Source: Herminiimonas arsenicoxydans | GTDB taxonomy: Bacteria > Pseudomonadota > Gammaproteobacteria > Burkholderiales > Burkholderiaceae_D | Direction of reading: 5' to 3' | Length of the DNA stretch: 64,000 bases | Assembly (NCBI GenBank): GCA_000026125.1 | Contig: CU207211.1 | Location: 1,364,001-1,428,000, forward strand | Shown: piece by piece, positions 58,169 through 64,000 of the stretch | Layout of the letters: every line of letters begins with the position of its first letter | How positions within the stretch are numbered: the first letter of the stretch is position 1 | Position numbers and translations under genes: made by a program | Notes under the pieces: generated by a model | The model's database searches: none | Told to the model about the DNA's origin: nothing | What the model saw: only the letters and a program-made list of their open reading frames with translations

Positions 58169-58852
58169 ATGCTGAACAAAAAAATGGACGGTGTGCGCAG
58201 GCGCTCCCTGCAACTGTTGATGGCGATGTCGCTGGTTGCGAGCTTGCCGATGCTGGCGCATGCAGGTGCTTATGAAGATTATTTTCAGGCGGTGAAGGGC
58301 GATGATGCCGCGACCGTTACTTCTCTGCTGCAGCGCGGCTTTGATCCGAATACGATAGAACCTGAACGCGGCGATTCAGGTCTGGTGCTGGCTGTGCGTG
58401 AAAAGGCAATGAAGGTATTTTCTGTCTTGTTGCAGGCGCGCGGGACAAAGGTCGACCTGCAAATCAAGAACGGCGATACCGCCTTGATGATTGCCGCCTA
58501 TACGGCCAACAGGCAGGCGGTGGCTGCATTGCTGGCCAAAGGTGCGGCGGTCAACAAGAGCGGCTGGACGCCTTTGCATTATGCGGCAGCAAGCGGTAAT
58601 GACGAGATCGTGAAAATGCTGCTGGATAAGGCTGCCGTACTGGATGCACCCTCACCGAACAAGACCACACCCATCATGATGGCGGCGCGCGGCGGCCATA
58701 TTTATGTGGTGAAAACATTGCTGGATGCAGGAGCGGATGCCACGTTGAAAAACGATGCCGGCATGACAGCCATCGATTTTGCCAGGCAGAACGGCAACAA
58801 GGATATCGTTGAAGGCTTGACCTATCGCTTGAAGAAGGCCGGCAAGCTGTAG
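58169..58852 (+). CDS. Exported ankyrin repeat protein
   Basis: Periplasmic protein with a signal peptide (about residues 1-34, cleavage near AHAG) and about four or five ankyrin repeats (GDTALMIAAYTANRQAVAAL, GWTPLHYAAASGNDEIVKML, TPIMMAARGGHIYVVKTLLD). Likely a binding scaffold; the partner is unknown. The ATG at 58169 directly after the tatD stop is preferred over the frame opening inside tatD. Confidence 0.88.
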   Translation: MLNKKMDGVRRRSLQLLMAMSLVASLPMLAHAGAYEDYFQAVKGDDAATVTSLLQRGFDPNTIEPERGDSGLVLAVREKAMKVFSVLLQARGTKVDLQIKNGDTALMIAAYTANRQAVAALLAKGAAVNKSGWTPLHYAAASGNDEIVKMLLDKAAVLDAPSPNKTTPIMMAARGGHIYVVKTLLDAGADATLKNDAGMTAIDFARQNGNKDIVEGLTYRLKKAGKL

Positions 58853-58928
58853 CCATCAAACACGCAGCATTAAAATTACCGGGCACATGCAAGGTGCAAA
58901 ACCGGCTGCTGAGACCAGATTCTTGTGC

Positions 58929-59816
58929 TCATGCCGTATTTGGACTGAGAAATCTCTCCCTTAATTCTTCGCAAATATCGTCTATATCGGCAGACGTCAA
59001 ACCGAGGGTTTCGGTCGCCATCTCGCCACCTTCCAGCCATTCAATCGATACAGCATGTCTATGCTGCTGGATCGCCTGATCCACGACGCAAAAGATCGCG
59101 ATCAATTCGCGTATTGCAGGTGCAAACGCCAGGTCGGACATGATTTCGTAGGAATGATGTTTTTTGATCGCGATTACGACCAGCGGATCTGCGTGCCAGT
59201 GTTCGGCCAGCATGGCGCCTACCAGCGCATGGTTGATTCCATGGCGTGAGTTTTCAAGTTCGATAAACCCCCGATGTTCCAGCTGGTTTGCCACGGTGAG
59301 CGTATCTTCGTAATCCAGGAAAGACGCCATCATGAGCGGAATGCCGATATCGCAAAACAGGCCGAAGTTATACGCAAGATCCGGTGCAACGTTCGTGACC
59401 TGGCGCGCGACGTACATCATGCCCCATGAGCGTTTTTCGGACACATCCCAGAATCGCGGCATCATCATCTTGCCGTGGGATAGCATTCTGCGTGCCATCA
59501 ATCGGGTGATCAGCGCATGGCAGTTGTTCAAGCCGATCAGGGTGATCGCTTCTTCGACCGTTTTGATATGGCGATTCAGGTTGAACATGGCCGAGTTTGC
59601 CATCGCCAGCAGATTGCCTGCGATGGCGACATCGCGATTGACCAAATGCGCAATTTTTTTCATGTGTGGTTCTGCCGTTGCGATTTCATGCTGCAAGGCG
59701 ATGAGCAGGGCGGGGCGGGGAGGTATGTTGACTGGGCGTGCAAGCTCTGTTGACATTGATCGCGTGCCGGCTTTTGGACTGGACCCGTGCATGAACATTT
59801 TCCCTGAAAAAGCCAT
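58929..59816 (-). CDS. HDOD domain protein
   Basis: Signalling protein with one HDOD domain (a relative of HD hydrolases usually lacking catalysis). It has the typical helices LVNRDVAIAGNLLAMANSAMF, IKTVEEAITLIGLNNC and FGLFCDIGIPLMMASF. The length of 295 fits single-domain members, which often modulate motility or c-di-GMP systems; here the partner is unknown. It stands alone and converges on the ankyrin gene. Confidence 0.86.
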   Translation of the reverse strand: MAFSGKMFMHGSSPKAGTRSMSTELARPVNIPPRPALLIALQHEIATAEPHMKKIAHLVNRDVAIAGNLLAMANSAMFNLNRHIKTVEEAITLIGLNNCHALITRLMARRMLSHGKMMMPRFWDVSEKRSWGMMYVARQVTNVAPDLAYNFGLFCDIGIPLMMASFLDYEDTLTVANQLEHRGFIELENSRHGINHALVGAMLAEHWHADPLVVIAIKKHHSYEIMSDLAFAPAIRELIAIFCVVDQAIQQHRHAVSIEWLEGGEMATETLGLTSADIDDICEELRERFLSPNTA

Positions 59817-60116
59817 TTATTAACGCTTGCTTCACTGCGTGACAGCAGCGTGCCGCTGATGCTGCAGGATGCCCCTGTGATAACAAAACAGGAGCTATAT
59901 GTTATTAATTTCCTATTGGACTCCAGAGTATCTCGAATAATGCATTGGAGATACAAAGTTATGAAAAAATCCGCGGAAACTGTTGCTTATTGTTAAATAA
60001 AAAGCGGCATGATTTTTGGGCTTGTTTGGCTTTCAAATGAAAAGCCTGCATTTCTCCATTGAGAGATGCAGGCTTTTGGGCGGGGCAGGTAGAGGTGCAG
60101 GGCGCGCTTGAGGGAA
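59817..60116. other. Intergenic region between HDOD gene and moeA
   Basis: This 300-base gap holds the moeA terminator at 60040-60078 and, near 59840, an imperfect repeat of CAGCAGCG and CGCTGATGCTG in the likely HDOD promoter area. I see no gene or RNA in it. Confidence 0.6.
60040..60078 (-). terminator. Terminator of the moaA-mobA-moeA unit
   Basis: AAAGCCTGCAT-TCTC pairs with GAGA-ATGCAGGCTTT around the loop CATT (60041-60076), with one mismatch. On the minus strand it is followed by TTTTCATTTG. A strong hairpin about 40 bases after the moeA stop. Confidence 0.9.
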
Positions 60117-61433
60117 TTAAATCAACCCATCAAACAGAATCACATCGACCAGCTCGCCGGCTTTCACTTCAGCCCTGTCGTGTTCCAGTACGACCATGCA
60201 ATTGGCTTCCGACATCGAGCGTAAAACGCCCGAGCCTTGCGATCCGGTGATGCGTACTTCCTGTATACCCTCGCTGTTTCGACTCAGGATGCCGCGCTGA
60301 TATTCGGTGCGTCCCGGGCGCTTGCGTATGGCTGCCTGCGATACGACGCGCAACAAGGGCGGTGCTGCCACCGCCGATGCGCCCATCATGTGCAGCAAGG
60401 CTTGCCGCGCGAGGAAATAAAAAGTCACCATCACGGCGACCGGATTACCGGGCAGGCCGAACAGATAGGCTTCCTTGCCGTTCGAGGCGATTTTGCCGAA
60501 GGCCATCGGACGGCCCGGGCGCATGCCGATTTTCCAGAAGCCGACGTCGCCCAGTTGCGCCATCATCTGCTTGGTGTAATCAGCCTCGCCTACCGATACG
60601 CCGCCGGAAGTGATGATGGCATCGGCATTTTCGCAGGCAGTGCGAAACGCGGCTTCGAGTACATCCGGATCATCCTTGATGACGCCCATGTCGACCACGT
60701 CGCAACCGAGACGCGTCAGCATGCCATACAGCGTGTAGCGATTGCTGTCGTAGACGCAGCCTTCGTCCAGCGTTTCGCCGATGGAGCGCAGTTCGTCGCC
60801 GGTAGAGAAAAACGCCACTCGCAGACGACGCTGCACCGGTATTTCGCCTATGCCCAGCGAAGCCAGCAAACCGAGATCGGCGGGACTAAGAATTTTGCCT
60901 TTCTGCAGTGCCGGCGTACCGGCCTTGAGGTCTTCGCCTTGCAAGCGACGGTTGTCGCCAAGCTTCACAGCGCCAGCCGGAATGGTCATGCCGGCATCGC
61001 TGGCATCGCGCACGAATTCCTGCGGAATCACGGTATCGCATCCGCCCGGCATCACGGCGCCGGTCATGATGCGTACGCATTCGCCGCTACCGACTTTGCC
61101 ATCGTAGGCGCGGCCGGCGTAGGCGGTGCCGATTATCTTCAGACTCAAATCCGCCTTCGGGTTCAGCTCGCTGCCGTGCAGCGCGTAACCGTCCATGGCC
61201 GAATTGTCGTGCGACGGGACGTTGATAGGCGACACGATATCAAGCGCCAGTACGCGGCCCAATGCGCTGCGCAGGGCAATTTTTTCCACCGCATTGATAG
61301 GCTGGATGAGCTGGCGAATGATGGCTTGTGCATCCGCCACCGGCAAGGCATCGGGATCGTAATCCGACAGACAGCTGACCACGCTGGAGAGCGTGCGCGG
61401 CGGATTCTGGTCGGCAGGAGAAACGTTGGACAT
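60117..61433 (-). CDS. moeA: MoeA, molybdopterin molybdenumtransferase
   Basis: Inserts molybdate into adenylylated molybdopterin. VPSHDNSAMDGYALHG, IMTGAVMPGGCDTVIPQE, FFSTGDEL, IITSGGVSVGEADYTK and LFGLPGNPVAVMVTF are all family motifs in order. The ATG at 61493 overlaps the mobA stop and would give 458 residues; the Met at 61433 gives 438 and starts closer to the conserved region. I chose the latter, but translational coupling from mobA could favour the former. Confidence 0.94.
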   Translation of the reverse strand: MSNVSPADQNPPRTLSSVVSCLSDYDPDALPVADAQAIIRQLIQPINAVEKIALRSALGRVLALDIVSPINVPSHDNSAMDGYALHGSELNPKADLSLKIIGTAYAGRAYDGKVGSGECVRIMTGAVMPGGCDTVIPQEFVRDASDAGMTIPAGAVKLGDNRRLQGEDLKAGTPALQKGKILSPADLGLLASLGIGEIPVQRRLRVAFFSTGDELRSIGETLDEGCVYDSNRYTLYGMLTRLGCDVVDMGVIKDDPDVLEAAFRTACENADAIITSGGVSVGEADYTKQMMAQLGDVGFWKIGMRPGRPMAFGKIASNGKEAYLFGLPGNPVAVMVTFYFLARQALLHMMGASAVAAPPLLRVVSQAAIRKRPGRTEYQRGILSRNSEGIQEVRITGSQGSGVLRSMSEANCMVVLEHDRAEVKAGELVDVILFDGLI

Positions 61434-61489
61434 GGGCTCGTCTAAATCGTCAAGGTTGGCATCGCGCAGGATGTGGGCATAGCGCAGAT

Positions 61490-62086
61490 TCATGGTGTTG
61501 CTGCAAACTTGTGCAGCTCGTCCAGCGTATTAATGTTGCGGAATGCATCTTCATCGTCGAAGTGAACTTCGGCTACCTCCAGCGATGCGTACCATTTGTC
61601 GAACTTGCGTCCACCTTCCTGCAAATAGAGTGTCAGGTGCGGCAGCAGCGACGTCTTGAGCAGGCAAAAAACCGGATGCGGCTGTCGCGTTTCACCTTCG
61701 CCGGTGACGGCAACGGCCAGATCGGCATGCTTTTCTTCCAGGCCGGCAGCCAGCCGCGCCACAAGATTCGCAGGCAGGAAAGGCGAGTCGCAAGGCACGC
61801 TCACCATGTAATCCGTTTCGCAATGCGTCAGTCCCGTATGCAAGCCGGCCAGCGGTCCGGCAAAGCCCTGGAATTCATCCTGCCAGACGGGTGCGCCGAA
61901 GCCTTCATAGGGCGCGATATTCTGGTTCGCATTGATCATCAGATAACCGACTTGCGGTGAAAGACGCATCAGCACATGCAAGGCCATAGGCGCGTCGCGG
62001 AATAGTTGCAGGCCTTTGTCGACTGTGCCCATACGGGTGCCGCGTCCGCCTGCGAGTATGAGTCCGGTGATTTGACTGGTATCCAT
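61490..62086 (-). CDS. mobA: MobA, molybdenum cofactor guanylyltransferase
   Basis: Attaches GMP to molybdenum cofactor to make the bis-MGD form used by DMSO-reductase family enzymes. The nucleotide motif LILAGGRGTRMGTVDKGLQ is at the start and VSVPCDSPFLPANLV gives the metal-binding Asp. The length of 198 fits. It lies 80 bases after moaA and overlaps the long moeA frame by four bases. Confidence 0.95.
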   Translation of the reverse strand: MDTSQITGLILAGGRGTRMGTVDKGLQLFRDAPMALHVLMRLSPQVGYLMINANQNIAPYEGFGAPVWQDEFQGFAGPLAGLHTGLTHCETDYMVSVPCDSPFLPANLVARLAAGLEEKHADLAVAVTGEGETRQPHPVFCLLKTSLLPHLTLYLQEGGRKFDKWYASLEVAEVHFDDEDAFRNINTLDELHKFAATP

Positions 62087-62166
62087 TTTTTAAAATTATT
62101 CCAGTAACAATTAAATGACAGTTGAATGAGCAACTGGGTGAACAGTTGAGCGAATGGAAGGAATTG

Positions 62167-63288
62167 TTAGCCGCCGATGTAGGACATCTCGACTTTACGC
62201 GTCGATTTCAAATCGGTATTGGCAGTGCGTAATTCCGAATAGCGATCGTCACGCGCGCGCCAGATGTGGGCAATGACGGTGGAAATTTCTTCATCCGTTT
62301 TGTTTTCGCGTAACAGCGCACGCAAATCGTGGCCGCCGGTGGCAAACAGGCAGGTGTAGAGCTTGCCTTCGGTAGACAGGCGGGCGCGGCTGCAGTCGGC
62401 GCAGAAGGCTTGCGTGACGCTGGAGATGACGCCGAGTTCACCGCCGCCATTGCTGTCGTTGCCGACGTAACGCCAGCGTCCTGCAGTTTCGCCAGTGTAA
62501 TTGGGGGCTATCTCCTCCAGCGGCATTTCGGCATGGATGCGACGGATCACTTCGGCGGAAGGAATGACTTCATCCATCTTCCAGCCGTTCGATGCGCCTA
62601 CATCCATGTATTCGATGAAACGCAGGATGTAAGGCGTGTTCCTGAAATGGCGCGCCATCGGCAGGATTTCCTGATCGTTCATGCCGCCTTTGACGACCAT
62701 ATTGACCTTGATCGGGCCGAGGCCGACGCTATGTGCAGCTTCTATCCCCTCCAGCACGTCCGATACTGCAAAATCGACGTCGTTCATCTGTTTGAAAATC
62801 TTGTCGTCGAGTGCATCCAGCGACACGGTGACGCGCTTCAGGCCGGCATCTTTCAGCGCTTGCGCCTTGCGCGCCAGCAGCGAGCCGTTGGTGGTCAGCG
62901 TCAGATCAAGTTCGCGTCCATCAGGTGTACGCAATGCGCTCAGCATTGCTATCAGCCTCTCGACATTCTTGCGCAGCAGGGGTTCGCCACCTGTCAGGCG
63001 GATTTTCTCGACGCCATGGGCGACGAACAATGATGCGATGCGGGTGATTTCTTCAAAAGACAGCAGCGAAGAATGCGGCAGGAAGGCATAGTCCTTGTCG
63101 AACACCTCTTTCGGCATGCAGTAGACGCAGCGGAAATTGCAGCGATCGGTGATCGAGATGCGCAAATCCTGCAAGGGTCTGGCGTGCGTGTCAGACAGCA
63201 ATCCGCTCGGCGCCTCAAGTTGCGTCGGGATGATCGGTATCCGGTTCAGATAACGGTGGTCTGCAAGTGGAATTATTTTTTCAGTCAT
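62167..63288 (-). CDS. moaA: MoaA, GTP 3',8-cyclase
   Basis: Radical SAM enzyme for the first step of molybdopterin synthesis. The N-terminal cluster ligands are in [12 protein letters not shown], the second cluster in [21 protein letters not shown] (its three Cys), and the protein ends in the conserved C-terminal Gly-Gly (SYIGG). [13 protein letters not shown] follows the SAM domain pattern. The length of 373 fits. It heads the moaA-mobA-moeA unit and diverges from apbC. Confidence 0.97.
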   Translation of the reverse strand: MTEKIIPLADHRYLNRIPIIPTQLEAPSGLLSDTHARPLQDLRISITDRCNFRCVYCMPKEVFDKDYAFLPHSSLLSFEEITRIASLFVAHGVEKIRLTGGEPLLRKNVERLIAMLSALRTPDGRELDLTLTTNGSLLARKAQALKDAGLKRVTVSLDALDDKIFKQMNDVDFAVSDVLEGIEAAHSVGLGPIKVNMVVKGGMNDQEILPMARHFRNTPYILRFIEYMDVGASNGWKMDEVIPSAEVIRRIHAEMPLEEIAPNYTGETAGRWRYVGNDSNGGGELGVISSVTQAFCADCSRARLSTEGKLYTCLFATGGHDLRALLRENKTDEEISTVIAHIWRARDDRYSELRTANTDLKSTRKVEMSYIGG

Positions 63289-63567
63289 GACGTGGCCGCG
63301 ATTAAGTCTCTATTGTAAGTGCTTCGTACTCGCCATGTCGAATCCGCACGGCTTGTTTTACTGTCTTGCTGATGATAAATACCGCACATGGCAAATGAGG
63401 GCGAAAGCAGAAAAATCAACGCCGGCACTGCATTCGCTAGGTTCTTATGCGACATATCGTGAATGAAGTATGGTGTGAATTGTATGGTCACACGCTCTCT
63501 TTAACATTGATCAAGGCCGATATGCTGCAAATTGGTTTAGACTTGCACAATACATTCAGGAGAACCA

Positions 63568-64000
63568 ATGAGCATCACGATTGAAGCAGTCAAAGCGGCA
63601 TTGTCCACAGTAATTGACCCTAACACCGGCAAGGATTTAGTCAGTAGCCGTTCCGCAAAAAATATCCAGATCAACGGTACCAACGTCATTTTCGACGTTG
63701 AACTCGGCTATCCGGCCAAGAGCCAGATCGACGGTATCCGCAAGGCATCGATTGCCGCCGTGCGGACTATCGAAGGCATGGGCAGCGTCACCGCCAACGT
63801 GTATTCCAAAATCGTGGCGCACTCGGCGCAACGCGGCGTGAAGTTGCTGTCCAACGTGAAAAATATTATCGCGGTGGCGTCCGGTAAGGGTGGCGTAGGC
63901 AAATCGACCACTTCGGTCAACCTGGCGCTGGCGCTGGCTGCCGAAGGCGCGCAGGTCGGGATTCTGGATGCGGATATCTACGGCCCGTCGCAGCCGATGA
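63568..64000 (+). CDS. apbC: ApbC/Mrp iron-sulfur carrier ATPase (N-terminal part)
   Basis: P-loop ATPase that carries or delivers iron-sulfur clusters. The first 90 residues form a DUF59/MIP18-like domain ([26 protein letters not shown]). The deviant Walker A motif [20 protein letters not shown] follows near residue 110, then [12 protein letters not shown] at the window edge. CAGGAGAACC precedes the ATG. The gene continues beyond the window. The 279-base gap to moaA shows no other gene. Confidence 0.95.
   Translation, partial: MSITIEAVKAALSTVIDPNTGKDLVSSRSAKNIQINGTNVIFDVELGYPAKSQIDGIRKASIAAVRTIEGMGSVTANVYSKIVAHSAQRGVKLLSNVKNIIAVASGKGGVGKSTTSVNLALALAAEGAQVGILDADIYGPSQPM

Noticed and set aside
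60237..61445. Long open frame of about 400 codons on the plus strand
   Set aside because: It lies antisense to moeA, has no recognisable motif, and is a shadow of the codon bias of the real gene.

Overview
The window is one continuous, densely packed bacterial chromosome segment of about 63 protein genes with short gaps, no rRNA, no tRNA and no insertion sequence that I can recognise. Gene families and gene order (rseP-bamA-skp-lpxD-fabZ-lpxA-lpxB-rnhB, ppsR/ppsA, guaB-guaA, mltG-tmk-holB-pilZ-tatD) point to a beta-proteobacterium of the order Burkholderiales. The moderate GC content and protein style suggest Oxalobacteraceae, perhaps close to Herminiimonas or Janthinobacterium; that placement is inference.

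Layout. (1) 1-8.6 kb: envelope and lipid A block (rseP end, bamA, skp, lpxD, fabZ, lpxA, lpxB), rnhB and an RNA methyltransferase. (2) 8.65-15.6 kb: PEP synthase with its divergent regulator ppsR, an NfeD-stomatin pair, smpB, the ratA-ratB pair and a DUF4124 protein. (3) 15.8-19.4 kb: GMP synthesis (guaB, a small GAF-like protein, guaA). (4) 19.5-22.9 kb: a nitric-oxide response locus, norR divergent from ytfE/norA, a hemerythrin gene and azurin. The divergent gap holds three perfect GGT-N7-ACC sites and a sigma-54 type promoter. (5) 23-28 kb: a siderophore receptor with a Fur-like box, a PepSY membrane protein, a truncated haemoglobin, a c-type cytochrome and a possible small Cys-rich peptide gene. 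(6) 28.4-34.9 kb: the complete cytochrome bd operon cydD-cydC-cydA-cydB-cydX. (7) 35-41.4 kb: Na+/H+ antiporter, queE-queD, tadA, an alpha/beta hydrolase broken by an in-frame TGA, a second hydrolase and ldcA. (8) 41.6-50.6 kb: nadB, dctA, a PAS-GGDEF-EAL protein coupled to purT, and an MHS-type transporter. (9) 50.9-58.9 kb: thioesterase, NRDE and DUF4936 proteins, ygfZ, then mltG-tmk-holB-pilZ-GNAT-tatD-ankyrin. (10) 58.9-64 kb: an HDOD protein, the molybdenum cofactor genes moaA-mobA-moeA, and the start of apbC/mrp.

Most of the window is conserved housekeeping. The distinctive part is 19.5-35 kb, where NO sensing and detoxification (NorR, YtfE, hemerythrin, truncated globin), electron carriers (azurin, cytochrome c), iron uptake and an NO-tolerant quinol oxidase lie together; no NO reductase gene is in the window. 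Points worth following up are the NorR-site array, the TGA interruption at 39307, the Cys-rich peptide at 27937-28044, the purT/EAL coupling with a degenerate GGNEF motif, and several uncharacterised inverted repeats in promoter regions. Start codons were moved from the longest possible start where family length, ribosome binding site or neighbour overlap supported it.
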